From Terriglobia bacterium (GTDB lineage Bacteria; Acidobacteriota; Terriglobia; Terriglobales; Acidobacteriaceae): a stretch of 64,000 bases of DNA. Shown here in pieces: positions 44,219-54,376 of the stretch; position 1 is the stretch's first letter; each line of letters opens with the position of its first letter. The stretch covers positions 62,001-126,000 of the forward strand of contig JAIQGE010000005.1 in assembly GCA_020072815.1 (NCBI GenBank). The letters are read 5' to 3'. The position numbers were made by a program, and so were the translations under genes. The notes under the pieces were generated by a model that ran no database searches, was not told the DNA's origin, and saw nothing but the letters and a program-made list of their open reading frames with translations.

Positions 44219-44247
44219 TGTATAGATTCATTGAAAATCGAAGTCAA
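44219..44247 (-). promoter_or_regulatory. Predicted sigma-70-type promoter of the Lys/Ala minigene
   Basis: On the minus strand a -35 TTGACT (44242-44247), a 17-base spacer and a -10 TATACA (44219-44224) precede the minigene. The leader would be about 60 bases. Confidence 0.65.
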
Positions 44248-44313
44248 GAAAAAAATTGATGTCACTCTTGATGGCACCCCCGCGGGGACGCGGGAAAAAC
44301 TCCCGGGGTTGTC

Positions 44314-45153
44314 TCAGATCATGCCGTTCTTCGTCAAGAAGAAAAGCGCAAGACCGGTAAACGCATCTTGAAATCCGTGCGCCATCATCCCCGGACGCAA
44401 ACTCTTTCGCAGGTAGACGAGAATTCCGAAGAGCGCGCCGTAGACTCCAATCACGATCATCATGCGATTACCTTGGTAACCGTGACCGAGTCCGAAGACC
44501 ATGGCGGAGAGCACAATGCCGGCCCAAACGCTCTTGCCCAGGGCAGCGAACTGGCGCTGCAGGTAGCCGCGAAAAATAATTTCTTCAAACAGTCCGGCGC
44601 CCACGGCCAGCAACAGAAAGAAGCCCGCCTCGCGGTAGGTCCTGGGAATCAAAGGGGCCAGGATTTTTTTGGTTTCCGCTGCTTGATGAGTCATGTTGTG
44701 AAGGTCAAGCGTGCCCAAAGCCACACGAAGGCCGAACAGAATTCCGGTGGCCACCACCCAGAAACACGCGGCGATTACCACGTCCAGGAGGAAGTCTTCA
44801 ACCGTGTCCCATCGTCCGCCGATGAGATCGCGCATGGTGATGCCGCGGCGGGAAATCCCCACCCAGATCAGCAGCACCACCACCAGCTCAAAAAGGAATG
44901 TGGAACCGTAAACCAGAAAGCGCGCATAGGGGCCAGTGATACTGGCTTTGCCTCCCGAAGATCCCAGGAATGAGAAGATAAGCAGGATTGCCACCACGAT
45001 CACCAGGTGCCACCAAGGCGCGATCCATGGGTTTTGTTCTGGAGCCGCCGGCGCTTCCGGCGACAGTGGTGTTCCCGATAGCAAGGGAGGCGGTTCGACA
45101 GGCTGATTAGCTGCGGGAGGGAAGCCCCCGTTCTGGGGCGAATCATTTTCCAT
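44314..45153 (-). CDS. CPBP-family intramembrane glutamic endopeptidase
   Basis: The 279-residue product has a Pro-rich cytoplasmic head and about seven to eight membrane helices. It carries the CPBP motifs: [11 protein letters not shown] (Glu-Glu and Arg), FGLGHGY (second His) and MAHGFQDAF (His-x-x-x-Asp). CPBP proteases cleave membrane-bound substrates and, in bacteria, often serve in bacteriocin maturation or immunity, but no such genes are nearby. It is divergent from the thiolase gene. Confidence 0.87.
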   Translation of the reverse strand: MENDSPQNGGFPPAANQPVEPPPLLSGTPLSPEAPAAPEQNPWIAPWWHLVIVVAILLIFSFLGSSGGKASITGPYARFLVYGSTFLFELVVVLLIWVGISRRGITMRDLIGGRWDTVEDFLLDVVIAACFWVVATGILFGLRVALGTLDLHNMTHQAAETKKILAPLIPRTYREAGFFLLLAVGAGLFEEIIFRGYLQRQFAALGKSVWAGIVLSAMVFGLGHGYQGNRMMIVIGVYGALFGILVYLRKSLRPGMMAHGFQDAFTGLALFFLTKNGMI

Positions 45154-45226
45154 AAAAGTTTGGGTGCGCTATGGCGCTGGGCCTCATCTTATAATGAAAG
45201 GTTTGGATTCGCATAAGGAGACGTTT

Positions 45227-46414
45227 ATGGAAGACGTGGTCATTATCAGCGGCGTGCGCACGGGCATCGCCAAGTTCCAGGGAGCGCTGGAAGGATTTTC
45301 CGCTCCGCAACTCGGCGCGATCGCGGTGCGCGAGGCGGTCACGCGGTCCAACGTCGCGCCGGAGAAAATTGACGAATGCATCATGGGCCTGGTGGTGTCT
45401 GCCGGGCTGGGACAAAACCCGGCGCGTCAGGCGGCGCTGAACGGCGGGTTGCCCAACACCGTGGGCGCCATGACCATCAACAAAGTTTGCGGCTCCAGCC
45501 TGAAAGCCGTGGCGCTGGCCACGCAAGCCATCCAGACCGGCAATGCGGAGATCGTGGTCGCCGGCGGCATGGAGTCCATGACCAACGCGCCGTACCTGCT
45601 GCCGCAGGCGCGCAAGGGCTATCGCCTGGGAAATTCGCAGATCATTGACTCGGTGGTGAATGACGGCCTGTGGGACATCTACAACAACTACCACATGGGA
45701 CTGACCGGCGAGAACGTCGCGGTGAAGTATGGCGTCACGCGCGAACAGCAGGACGAGTTCGCCGTGAATTCGCACCGCAAGGCCATACAGGCCTGGAACG
45801 AGTGCCGCTTCAAGAGCCAGATTGTCCCAGTGGAACTGCCGGCGAAGAAAAAAGGCGAAGCGTCTACGATGTTCGACAAAGACGAAGGCCCGCGCGCTGA
45901 CACAACAGCGCAGGCGCTGGGCAACCTGAAGCCGGTGTTCAAGAAGGACGGCACCGTGACGGCGGGCAACGCGTCCACCATGAATGATGGCGCGGCCGCG
46001 GTGGTGGTGACGTCGGCGACAAAAGCCAAGCAACTGGGCGCCGAACCCATGGTGCATGTGGTGGCACAAGCCACCAGCGGGACGGCCCCGGAATGGGTGA
46101 TGATGGCCCCGGTGGATGGCATCAGAAAAATCTGGGCCAAGACCGGATGGAAGCCCGACGACGTTGATCTCTACGAAATCAACGAAGCTTTCGCCGTGCA
46201 ATCTGTGGCGGTGATCAAGGAACTCGGTTTGAATCCCGACAAAGTCAATGTGAATGGCGGCGCCGTAGCGCTGGGACATCCCATTGGCGCCAGCGGGTGC
46301 CGCGTGCTGGTTACGCTGATGTATGAATTGATCCGCCGCAACGGCAAGCGTGGCATCGCCGCGCTGTGTCTGGGCGGAGGCAACTCGGTGGCGATGGCGG
46401 TGGAGCGGCGGTAA
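45227..46414 (+). CDS. Acetyl-CoA acetyltransferase (thiolase)
   Basis: The 395-residue product is a thiolase: nucleophilic Cys in [24 protein letters not shown], the His motif in [15 protein letters not shown] and the final Cys in [16 protein letters not shown]. The last motif usually reads CxGGGxG; here it is CLGGGNS, which is within family variation. It condenses or cleaves acetoacetyl-CoA (AtoB/FadA-like); direction cannot be told from sequence. AAGGAG lies 7 bases before the ATG at 45227, which fits the family start. No beta-oxidation genes adjoin it. Confidence 0.93.
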   Translation: MEDVVIISGVRTGIAKFQGALEGFSAPQLGAIAVREAVTRSNVAPEKIDECIMGLVVSAGLGQNPARQAALNGGLPNTVGAMTINKVCGSSLKAVALATQAIQTGNAEIVVAGGMESMTNAPYLLPQARKGYRLGNSQIIDSVVNDGLWDIYNNYHMGLTGENVAVKYGVTREQQDEFAVNSHRKAIQAWNECRFKSQIVPVELPAKKKGEASTMFDKDEGPRADTTAQALGNLKPVFKKDGTVTAGNASTMNDGAAAVVVTSATKAKQLGAEPMVHVVAQATSGTAPEWVMMAPVDGIRKIWAKTGWKPDDVDLYEINEAFAVQSVAVIKELGLNPDKVNVNGGAVALGHPIGASGCRVLVTLMYELIRRNGKRGIAALCLGGGNSVAMAVERR

Positions 46415-46659
46415 GGCCAGCCGTGAGCCGGCAGCACTTAGCCCTTAGCCAAAAGCAAGCCGCGAATCAACGCGAACAAACGCGAATCTGAGGCTTGAAT
46501 GTTGATTCGTGTTGGGGCAATGGCGTTCTTTTCGGCGAACGGCTAACACCAAGCATTTCTGTAAGTCGTCGCGCAACTGAGACGATAGCGATCCCTCGCC
46601 CCGCTCGGGATTTCAGAAGAAGGCCGCACTGCGTACGGAAGCCAGAACGAAACGATCCC

Positions 46660-47877
46660 TCATCCCCCACTCTCATCCACCAGCAAGCGATGCAGCCGGC
46701 GATACAAGGTCTGCACGCTCTCATACAACTGGGAAATGCCCATGGTGTACTGGTTGATGCTGGTGGAATCAATGTCCGCGGTAACGTTGTGGGCCAGTTT
46801 GCTGAGCATCTGCATGCGTTCGGCTTCCAACTGGGGCAGAACTTCAAACGGGTCGCCGCCCGTCGAACTGAGGTCCACATATTGCTGGACGGTCCAAGCG
46901 GTTTGCCGGACGTGCCCGATAGCGTCATGAAGCTGGGCAATCAGCCGCGGATCCAGGCGGTCTCTCACCAGGGTCTGTTCCAGGTTGTCCAGTTCGTTCA
47001 GGGCGCTGGTGATTTTCTGGGACATGGCGCCGGTCATGGGCGACGATGCCGGCCGCGGCGTGTTCACCTGCGCGGTGCGGATGGGACGCGTGGTCAGCGG
47101 AGCAGGTTTACGCATGGGATCTTCCGCCACCACCCGGCGCATTTCTTCCGGACGCATCTCCTGCGTTCCCGCCAGCGAACCCACCAGGAAGTCCAGCTTC
47201 TGCTGGTCTTCGGCCGCCAGGTGTACGAACTCCAGTCCCAGGCCCACCGCATGGTTGGACGTTTTCACGTGCGCGCGGCCGCGGATGTTGACATTCCCCA
47301 CGCGGATTAGAAACACCACGTCACTGCCCGCCGGAAAGGTAGCCGAGCTTTCCACGTAGCAGCCTTCCAGGCTGATGTCGCTGAGGTTCCCGAAAATCGG
47401 CGGCGCGCCTTCCTGTCGGCGCAGTTCCACGCCTCCGGTACAGTGGTACCGCGTGGTCTTTCTTCTGCTGGACGGAATGTCTGGCATAGGTCTCCTTTGG
47501 ACGCGCGGCAGGCTGTCGACACTCCATTCCGTACGATTCGATGGAAACTCGTAATGAACAGCCCCGGCGTTGGTATTCTTCAGCGCGACGGCAAACAATG
47601 TCTTGCGCGGGTCCACGCAATGGACCCCGATTTGGCCTGCTTTTGCTGTGTTGTCGCGGCCCACCCAGACCACCTGAAAGCGGGACTTCTCACCCGCGTG
47701 CTGGATGGCGATGACTTCTCCCACGTTGACGCAATCAATCCCTGCCAGCCGGGCGCCGCCAAGCGGATTGGCGTTCACCGTGCGCGCCTGTTGCACAAAG
47801 GGCTTGCCGTGGCGGTCCATGCCCCAGACTTTTACGTCGAGGTCAACTTCGTACCGTGGTTCGCGACGCCGGCTCAT
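46660..47877 (-). CDS. Protein with two PilZ-type domains
   Basis: The roughly 405-residue protein has a first PilZ-like domain (SRRREPRYEVDLDVKVWG, residues 1-100). A second follows (SSRRKTTRYHCTGGVELRR, FGNLSDISLEGCYVESS, residues about 137-245); its RxxxR and (D/N)xSxxG motifs are those that bind cyclic di-GMP. The C-terminal 150 residues are helical (ITSALNELDNLEQTLVRD, LLRLEAERMQ-like). It could be a c-di-GMP effector for motility or surface behaviour and may act with the pil cluster, but that link is inference. The start at 47877 has an AGGTG upstream. Confidence 0.85.
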   Translation of the reverse strand: MSRRREPRYEVDLDVKVWGMDRHGKPFVQQARTVNANPLGGARLAGIDCVNVGEVIAIQHAGEKSRFQVVWVGRDNTAKAGQIGVHCVDPRKTLFAVALKNTNAGAVHYEFPSNRTEWSVDSLPRVQRRPMPDIPSSRRKTTRYHCTGGVELRRQEGAPPIFGNLSDISLEGCYVESSATFPAGSDVVFLIRVGNVNIRGRAHVKTSNHAVGLGLEFVHLAAEDQQKLDFLVGSLAGTQEMRPEEMRRVVAEDPMRKPAPLTTRPIRTAQVNTPRPASSPMTGAMSQKITSALNELDNLEQTLVRDRLDPRLIAQLHDAIGHVRQTAWTVQQYVDLSSTGGDPFEVLPQLEAERMQMLSKLAHNVTADIDSTSINQYTMGISQLYESVQTLYRRLHRLLVDESGG

Positions 47878-48022
47878 AAGCACCTGGCCCGTGGGAGGGT
47901 AGATTTGATGGTACGTTCAATAACTTGCGGATTCAACCGAAACATGTACTTCAGTAACATGAGCGCCATCCTGTAGAATCGCCCACTGGTGCTAAGAACG
48001 CCCGGAGATCGCCAGAACCAGA

Positions 48023-49570
48023 ATGCTCTTCAAAACCCAGAGCGCAGCCGTCTACGGAATTGACGCCAACATCATTGAAGTCGAGGTTGACGTCAGTCCC
48101 AACCGGCAGACGGAAGACAACTTCCAGACCGTTGGCCTGCCTGACGCCGCCGTCCGCGAAAGCCGGCAGCGGATTCGCGCCGCGCTGCGCAACTGCGGCT
48201 TTGACGTTCCTCCCACCACCATCACCATCAACCTGGCCCCGGCGGACATCAAGAAAGAAGGCTCCGGCTTTGACCTGCCCATGGCCATGGGAATCCTGGG
48301 CGCGTACGGCGGCCTGATCAAGAAGGAGCTCACCGAATACGTGATGGTGGGCGAACTCTCGCTCGATGGCGGCATCCGCGGCGTGCGCGGCGCGCTGCCC
48401 ATCGCGATTGCGGCGCGAGCGAAGAAGATCGCCAACCTGATCGTGCCGGAAGTGAACGCCCGCGAAGCTGCCGTGGTCGCCGGCGTGAACGTGTATCCGG
48501 TCAAGTCGCTCATTGATGTGGTCAATCTGCTCAACAGCGGCAACGGCGTTTCTCCCATCAAGGTTGATACTCATCAGATGCTGGGCGGCGAGCATTCGTT
48601 CGCTGACTTCAAGGAAGTTCGCGGACAATTCACCGCCAAGCGAGCGCTGGAAATCGCCAGCGCCGGCGGGCACAACATTCTCATGATCGGCCCGCCGGGT
48701 TCGGGCAAGACCATGCTGGCCAAGCGGCTCCCGGGGATTCTTCCTCCGCTCACGTTTGAAGAAGCCCTGGAGACCACCAAGATCCACAGCGTGGCCGGCG
48801 TGCTGGACGCAACTTCCGGCCTGGTCGGCGCGCGGCCCTTCCGCTCTCCCCACCACACCATCTCTGACGCTGGCTTGATCGGCGGCGGCATGGTCCCGCG
48901 TCCCGGTGAAGTTTCTCTCGCCCACAACGGCGTCCTCTTTCTCGACGAACTCCCTGAATTTCCCCGCAACGTGCTTGAGGTCATGCGGCAGCCGCTGGAA
49001 GACGGCACGGTGACCATCGCCCGCGCCTCCATGTCACTGACGTTTCCCGCTCGCTTCATGCTGGCCGCGGCCATGAACCCGTGTCCCTGCGGCTACCACG
49101 GTTCCGGCCAGCGGCAGTGCCAGTGCACGCAGCCCATGATCCAGCGTTACGTCTCCAAAATCTCCGGCCCGCTCATGGACCGCATTGACATCCACATTGA
49201 CGTCCCCGCGGTGAACTACAAGGAACTGCGCGCGCCGGACAGCAAGAGTGAAAGCTCGGCCCAGATTCGCGAACGGGCCATCCGCGCCCGCGACGTCCAG
49301 CTCAACCGCTTTGCCGCCGGTATGGAGCGCATCTACTGCAACGCCCAGATGAGCACCCGCCACATCCGCGCCTACTGCGACCTGGGCACGGACAGCGAAC
49401 GCATGCTGGAGCGCGCCATGCAACAGCAAGGCCTCAGCGCCCGCGCCCATGACCGCATCCTGAAGGTCGCGCGGACGATCGCCGACATGGACTCCGCCGC
49501 GCAGATCGAGAGCAAACACATCGCCGAGGCGATTCAATACAGGACGCTGCACAGGACGTACTGGGCTTGA
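48023..49570 (+). CDS. comM: YifB/ComM-family AAA+ ATPase (Mg-chelatase-like)
   Basis: ComM is a helicase-like ATPase that promotes branch migration during natural transformation. The 515-residue product has the N-terminal Lon-protease-like domain ([29 protein letters not shown]), Walker [17 protein letters not shown] near residue 226, Walker [13 protein letters not shown], the Cys-rich insert [16 protein letters not shown] and the C-terminal Mg-chelatase-2 domain ending RTLHRTYWA. Length matches the family. It stands alone on its strand. Confidence 0.94.
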   Translation: MLFKTQSAAVYGIDANIIEVEVDVSPNRQTEDNFQTVGLPDAAVRESRQRIRAALRNCGFDVPPTTITINLAPADIKKEGSGFDLPMAMGILGAYGGLIKKELTEYVMVGELSLDGGIRGVRGALPIAIAARAKKIANLIVPEVNAREAAVVAGVNVYPVKSLIDVVNLLNSGNGVSPIKVDTHQMLGGEHSFADFKEVRGQFTAKRALEIASAGGHNILMIGPPGSGKTMLAKRLPGILPPLTFEEALETTKIHSVAGVLDATSGLVGARPFRSPHHTISDAGLIGGGMVPRPGEVSLAHNGVLFLDELPEFPRNVLEVMRQPLEDGTVTIARASMSLTFPARFMLAAAMNPCPCGYHGSGQRQCQCTQPMIQRYVSKISGPLMDRIDIHIDVPAVNYKELRAPDSKSESSAQIRERAIRARDVQLNRFAAGMERIYCNAQMSTRHIRAYCDLGTDSERMLERAMQQQGLSARAHDRILKVARTIADMDSAAQIESKHIAEAIQYRTLHRTYWA

Positions 49571-49748
49571 GGATGGTGGGGTTCCCGCACAATCTTCAAT
49601 TTTGGCAATTCCGGCGATTTTGGCAATCTTCCATCGCCCTACCCCTCCCCGTTCATCTTGAGCCGGGTTGCGGGCGTGAGCGTAGCGTGAGCCCGCAGGC
49701 GAAATCCTGAGCGAGCGGAGCGAGTCGAAGGACCTCTACCCCCATTAG

Positions 49749-49795
49749 CTTCATCCCCGGAAAATATAGACTTAACTCAACTCATCCCCGGCGAT
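49749..49795 (-). repeat. 47-bp intergenic repeat, copy 2
   Basis: Reverse-complement of the element at 6836-6882 with three mismatches in 47 bases. It lies in a 1.1-kb gene-free gap. Confidence 0.75.
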
Positions 49796-50140
49796 CTCCC
49801 ACACGAATTGTGGACCGCAGGCGCCCCCGCCTGCGCTTCCTTGCCTTCCGATCAGTGTCATCAGCGTTAACCTGTCCCGGCTTGCCGTGGATCAGCGGTA
49901 AGGTTTTGCCTTTCCGATCACCTGCACTCACGGCGAGCACATTTACCACTTGATCAATCACCACCCGGTCACTCCCCATCCCACCCACCCCTTGCATCCG
50001 TTGTTGAAAGCAAAAGGTTTATTCCATTCGACCCAACGGTGACCCAACTGTTTACTGATCGGTAAAATTCAGCTCTAACTCATTCATTCTTTGAGCTCTC
50101 GGCTTCTTTCGCGGTAAACAAGGGTTTTGTGCTCCTGCCT

Positions 50141-50175
50141 TTGGCCAATTGCTAAGTGCCAATTGCTAATTGCTA
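50141..50175. repeat. AATTGCTAATTGC-type dispersed repeat
   Basis: The text CCAATTGCTAAGTGCCAATTGCTAATTGC belongs to a dispersed family also present near 6640, 25672, 28964, 29131 and 58413. Confidence 0.6.
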
Positions 50176-50688
50176 GATTTTCAAAGACCAATCCCCGCCT
50201 GCAACCCGCTCCGGGCCACAGACGTCAGCAGATTTCTGCATTTTATGGATAGCGAATTATAAGCGAACGTCATCAAAGAAGCACGCGCGAACTTGGACAT
50301 TGGCCATCTTCGCGGATTTACAAGACCGGGCGAATCGTAAGACTGGGCGAAACCATAAAAGCCGGGTCTTTGAATAAAGTTCGTCCGCACCACGACGTGT
50401 CATTCCGAAGCCGAACCATCATCTCCGCCGGGTTCTTCCGCCGGCTTGGTGGGTGAGGCTGAGGAATCTGCTCTGCTGCCGCCAGTCGCAAACACAAAGA
50501 TTTTTGACCTGGAATTCAAAGGTGTCACCCGCCTGAGAGACGAAAATTAGGTTGCAAATTTTGTTTGCCTAATACGAAGACCCGGAAGTATGCTATCCAA
50601 CCAACACCCCCTTAAAACCCAGGTTCTTTGCACCTGAGCAATCTCAGATTCACGACTGCCGCAGCAAAGGACCTCTGATGGATCACTT

Positions 50689-51366
50689 ATGGCCAAGTGC
50701 CCGGACTGTTTGGGAAGCGCCGCGTTCTCGCATGATCGAGGCGATGGCAAGTGTTCTGAATGCAATGGCACCGGCGGAGAGCTGAACGTTTTTGAAGCTG
50801 GAGTGGAAGCACTCGCCGGACATAGCCAAAGATGCAAAGCATGCCGTGGAAGCAGAATTTGTCAGACGTGCCATGGAGACGGGGTGTCCAGTCGAAGAGG
50901 ATCCGCAAGCCAACACGCAGATTCCGAAGAAGGGATAGATGAGTTTTGGGGAATATTTGCTCTCAGCGGAGGCGTCCTTGTGTTGCTTTCGCCTTTTCTG
51001 TTTGTTGCAGCAGCTTATGTCTTGCCGGTGTGCATGGTCAAGTGGATGATTTTTGGCAGGTACGGCTACGGGCAACCCAAACAGCGGTCTCTTCTCGCTA
51101 AGATCGGGGTTCGCATTGGCTTGATATATGTGGGGTTGTTTTCCATCTGCTTAAGCATGTCGGTCCTGGCACTGCTCTTGCAGAGCCTAGAGTCGTATCT
51201 GCAGATTCTTTCCCGTGGCCAAGTGTTCAAGTCCAACGATTGGTTTGACCTGGTAGTCCTTACGCCTCTGGCCATTGTTGCGAGTGTCCTCTGGGTGTTC
51301 GCCGCCGGAATCATGGGCGCGAAACTGATTGTCTTTGGAAGGTTCTATGCGAAGGAGAGAAGCTGA
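50689..51366 (+). CDS. Membrane protein with a DnaJ-type cysteine-rich zinc finger
   Basis: The 225-residue product begins with four CxxC units spaced like the DnaJ central domain (CPDCLG, CSECNGTG, CKACRG, CQTCHGDG; residues 4-64), expected to bind two zinc ions. No J-domain is present. The rest has three to four membrane helices (IFALSGGVLVLLSPFLFVAAAYVL, IGLIYVGLFSICLSMSVLALLL, LVVLTPLAIVASVLWVFAAGIM). It could tether unfolded or metal-loaded proteins at the membrane, but nothing proves this. By eye it is more AT-rich than the flanking core genes. No strong Shine-Dalgarno. Confidence 0.7.
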   Translation: MAKCPDCLGSAAFSHDRGDGKCSECNGTGGELNVFEAGVEALAGHSQRCKACRGSRICQTCHGDGVSSRRGSASQHADSEEGIDEFWGIFALSGGVLVLLSPFLFVAAAYVLPVCMVKWMIFGRYGYGQPKQRSLLAKIGVRIGLIYVGLFSICLSMSVLALLLQSLESYLQILSRGQVFKSNDWFDLVVLTPLAIVASVLWVFAAGIMGAKLIVFGRFYAKERS

Positions 51367-51556
51367 GGCGCAGCAAGAGTAGTAATCACTATCGGACGGG
51401 CTGCCCCGCGCTTCGCCAACACCGGGCGAACGCGTGGATCAGCCGACCAAGAATATGAGCGCCAAAGCCCACCTGATCCTGTTCACAAGCCGCGCCCGCT
51501 ATTTTAAGGCGAAGCACTGGCGAAAGGTCAATCCACGGTGCTAGACTGGCGTCAGT

Positions 51557-51775
51557 ATGCTCAATCTCGATGAAGCAACCCCGGAGTTTCCTTGCCCGCG
51601 ATGCAAGTTCCCGAACAGCATTACGGTACGTGAGATTCGCTTTGGACTTACGATCCTGTGTAGGGGCTGCAAATGTAACATCCAACTCGATCCACAGAAC
51701 GGTGGGTTTAACAAAGCCAAACGCGCTCTTGACGAGTTCCTGCGGTCATTTCCACGAACCATCAAAATAGACTAA
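51557..51775 (+). CDS. Small zinc-ribbon protein
   Basis: The 72-residue product has CPRC and CRGC 19 residues apart (FPCPRCKFPNSITVREI, then LCRGCKCNIQLDP), a Cys4 zinc ribbon, and a basic helical tail. It ends 19 bases before the nuclease-like gene on the same strand, so the two probably form one unit. No Shine-Dalgarno is obvious. Such ribbons often bind DNA or RNA; here it may act with the nuclease. Confidence 0.65.
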   Translation: MLNLDEATPEFPCPRCKFPNSITVREIRFGLTILCRGCKCNIQLDPQNGGFNKAKRALDEFLRSFPRTIKID

Positions 51776-51794
51776 TTAAGATTTGAGGTGACAG

Positions 51795-52766
51795 ATGTTG
51801 CGTGATCTCAGGGTCAAGATCAGAAACCGCCATTCGCGAATTTCGGCGTGTCAGACGCAGGAATTCTTGCCGTTGAGCAAACAGTTCTTTGCGTTTGTCG
51901 AGGCGAACCCAATTCTCGAATCCGTCATCAGCGAGTTGGTCGCCCGAAATCCTCAATCTGTGCAAGAGGTAGGTACCGCACCTCGCGGTAGCCAAATTTA
52001 TGGCGAAACCGCCGAGCAAGCGGCTGCTATTGCCTACACGAAGTGGAAGGCGTATGCCGCGCAAGAAAAAATGCAGGAATTCTACAACCACGTTCATACG
52101 TCCGACGGTTTTGAAGCCGGATTGGACAAATACCGCGACTGGTACGTGGAACCACTGTTCGATTATCTGGACGAAGTCTTGGAAGATGCGAACGTTATCC
52201 TTCTTACGTTGATACGCTATAAGCACAAGGTTGAGTGGTATCGCCGTGAGGAGTTGCAGAAGTTATTTGAGGCCAATTCATCGCAAGGGGAAAAAGTCCT
52301 CGCAAAGAACATGTACGAGTACTTGTTCGATCAGGGCATTCCGTTTCATGTGGAGCCGCAGACAGCGTCAGGTCGACCGGATGTTGTTTCTCTTGAGGAT
52401 TCAGACCACCCGTTCATTGGAGATTATAAGGTGTTCGATGCCGCAGGACGTGGGGCAACATACATCAAGAAGGGACTGTATCAGGTTCATCAATACTGTT
52501 GCGATTATAACGAATCAGTGGGATATCTGATTGTATTCAACGTCTCGAACAAACAGTTGCGTCTTGAGTTGCCGTCCAGTGGTGATGGTGTGCCATGTTT
52601 CGAGTACGGCCATAAAACCGTGTTCATAACCGTGGTAGACATCCACGCTCACGAGGTTTCAGCAAGCTGCCGCGGAATCCCGGAGACGGTCACGATCTCC
52701 GCCGATGAGTTGATACGTGAAATGAAAGAGCAGGAACAAAAGCAATCCGTTGAGGCGTCGGAATGA
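51795..52766 (+). CDS. PD-(D/E)XK nuclease-like protein
   Basis: The 323-residue protein has a helical N-terminal part (1-160) and a restriction-endonuclease-like core: a helix with Glu (EKVLAKNMYEYLFDQGI), GRPDVVS (Asp 196), then GDYK (Asp 210, Lys 212) and a following helix with Gln/His (LYQVHQYCC). That order of PD...(D/E)xK is the metal-binding site of the superfamily. The C-terminus is acidic. GAGGTG lies 5-6 bases before the ATG. Together with the zinc-ribbon gene it looks like a small DNA-targeting unit, possibly anti-phage; that role is inference. Confidence 0.72.
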   Translation: MLRDLRVKIRNRHSRISACQTQEFLPLSKQFFAFVEANPILESVISELVARNPQSVQEVGTAPRGSQIYGETAEQAAAIAYTKWKAYAAQEKMQEFYNHVHTSDGFEAGLDKYRDWYVEPLFDYLDEVLEDANVILLTLIRYKHKVEWYRREELQKLFEANSSQGEKVLAKNMYEYLFDQGIPFHVEPQTASGRPDVVSLEDSDHPFIGDYKVFDAAGRGATYIKKGLYQVHQYCCDYNESVGYLIVFNVSNKQLRLELPSSGDGVPCFEYGHKTVFITVVDIHAHEVSASCRGIPETVTISADELIREMKEQEQKQSVEASE

Positions 52767-52940
52767 TGGAGGGTGAGGACCGTACGCGATTTGATATATC
52801 GGCTTTTACAAAAGGCGCAACGATCCAGTGCCGACGAGAATGTGGCAGTTCATCAGAAGGCGCGTCGGGAACCCTGTTGTTGGCGAACCCTGGGGAACGC
52901 CAAGATGTAGCGAGTACAATCTTGTCCTCGGGAGGTCATC

Positions 52941-53267
52941 ATGAGTTCATCCGCCATTTTCATCGGCATGCACGGCCGGGCGTTCTCTCTGGACCGCATG
53001 ACCGGCCAGGTCCTGTGGTCCACCAACCTGAAAGGTTCTGACTTCGTGACTCTGCTGCCGGACGGAGACCTGGTCCTGGCTGCCACCCACGGCGAAATTT
53101 TCTGCCTGCAAGCCGCCACCGGAAAACTTTTGTGGCACAACGAAATGCCCGGCCAGGGGCTGGGGCTGGTTTCCATCGCCACAGCCAGCGGCGCTTCCAG
53201 TCCCGGACCGCAAGCGGAAGAGCTGCTACGCCAAGCGGCAGCCGCGGCCGCGGCAACTTCGGGGTGA
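52941..53267 (+). CDS. Small PQQ-like beta-propeller repeat protein
   Basis: The 108-residue product carries two repeats of the PQQ/quinoprotein type (LDRMTGQVLWSTNLKG and LQAATGKLLWHNEMPG), too few for a full propeller. The C-terminal 25 residues are almost all Ala, Gln and Arg. GGGAGG lies a few bases before the ATG, so it is likely a real gene, perhaps a derivative of a larger propeller protein. It could bind a partner that supplies the remaining blades. Confidence 0.65.
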   Translation: MSSSAIFIGMHGRAFSLDRMTGQVLWSTNLKGSDFVTLLPDGDLVLAATHGEIFCLQAATGKLLWHNEMPGQGLGLVSIATASGASSPGPQAEELLRQAAAAAAATSG

Positions 53268-53580
53268 GCCGCTGATTTCTGTCGCTTCGCTGTCTTGCAC
53301 TTTTGTCGCTTCGCTCCAAGTCGCCAACGTGTGCGCAAAACCTGCGGCGAGCATTCCGCGCTTGTTGCAGCCGGCTCGGCGCGCAAGCCGGCCTCGCCGA
53401 CTAGCGATGTCCTCTTTTCCTTCGTTAGCACTTCCGCGTCCTCTGCGGGCGCTCGATTCAGCCTCGCTTTGCGATTCTGGCCTCCGTTTTCCTCTGCGCC
53501 CTCTGCGTCCTTTGCGGTGAAATGGTTTTTCTTAGTCCTTGATAGAATGTTCCCCGACCCAACGAAAGGACTCACCGACC
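53268..53580. repeat. Intergenic repeat region
   Basis: No gene is supported. It includes GTCGCTTCGCT repeats (53279-53317) and the CTCTGCGCCCTCTGCGTCCTTTGCGGTGAA motif (53491-53521), which recurs in related form near 25750-25790 and 38787-38822. Confidence 0.5.
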
Positions 53581-54123
53581 ATGTCTTCCCCCCAACTCAC
53601 GCCCGACCAAGCCAAGTTTCTGCTCGCACTGGCTCTGCCCCAGATCAAGATGGAGCACACCACCACCAAGCGTGTGATTGAAGCCATTCCGCTCGACAAA
53701 GGCGACTATCGTCCTGACGCCGTTTCCAAAACCGCGCTGGAGCTGGCCTGGCACATCGTGGCTGCGGAGCAGCGCTTCCTGAGTGGCGTCTGCACCGGGC
53801 AGTTTGACTTCACGCCGATCAATCGTGGGCCGGAGATCAACAACTCCGCCAAGATTGCCGCCTGGTCGGATGAGACCTTCAACGCCAACGTGCAGCAGAT
53901 TGAAAAGTTGAGCGGCGAGCAGCTAACCAAGATGATTGACTTCCGCGGCTTGTTCCAGTTTCCTGCAGTCAGCTATCTCACGCTCTCGCTGAACCATTCC
54001 GTGCACCATCGCGGACAGCTTTCCATGTACCTGCGTCCCATGGGCGCCAAGGTGCCGTCCATCTACGGCGAGAGCTATGACGCCACGCAAGACCGTCTGG
54101 GCAAGGAAGGGAAAGCGAGCTAG
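53581..54123 (+). CDS. DinB-family protein
   Basis: DinB-like proteins are four-helix bundles that bind a metal with three His. The roughly 180-residue product has LELAWHIVAAEQRFL supplying the first His and NHSVHHRGQLSMYL supplying the last two, plus the LTLSLNHSVHH helix. Known members act in thiol-dependent or DNA-damage responses; the substrate here is unknown. The ATG at 53581 follows an AAAGGA and starts at the conserved helix. Confidence 0.88.
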   Translation: MSSPQLTPDQAKFLLALALPQIKMEHTTTKRVIEAIPLDKGDYRPDAVSKTALELAWHIVAAEQRFLSGVCTGQFDFTPINRGPEINNSAKIAAWSDETFNANVQQIEKLSGEQLTKMIDFRGLFQFPAVSYLTLSLNHSVHHRGQLSMYLRPMGAKVPSIYGESYDATQDRLGKEGKAS

Positions 54124-54376
54124 AAGATCGCCGTAATCGCCGGCATCTCGCGCGATCCGCGTCATCCGTGTTGATCAGTGGTCGGGTCGTTGCTTGCCCT
54201 GGCTGCCATTCTCGTGTGGCGCCGGCACTCCTGTCGGTGCGCTTTTTGCAGATTCCAGTGATGAACGCATTTCTTGCCTCGCTTGCAATCAGCGTCATCA
54301 GCGTTCATCTGCGGCAAGGTTTTGCTTTCCCGATCACGTGCGATGTCGGCGATCACGTGCGATCCCGGCGATCTGC

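Larger units (their letters stand above)
49571..50688. other. Long repeat-rich intergenic region
   Basis: Over 1.1 kb with no convincing gene. In order: an inverse copy of the GCCAAAATCGCCGGAATTGCC repeat (49596-49634); CCTGAGCGAGCGGAGCGAGTCGAAGGACC (about 49706-49735); the second 47-bp element (49749-49795) and its GCGCAGGCG companion (49810-49836); a TCATCAGCGTTAACCTG...GGATCAGCGG repeat (about 49855-49905); and AATTGCTAAGTGCCAATTGC (about 50145-50175). The region marks the left edge of an accessory gene cluster. Confidence 0.6.

Noticed and set aside
52763-53041. Open frame starting at the nuclease stop codon
   Set aside because: Overlaps the start of the PQQ-like gene, lacks a Shine-Dalgarno and has no coherent fold after the first residues.
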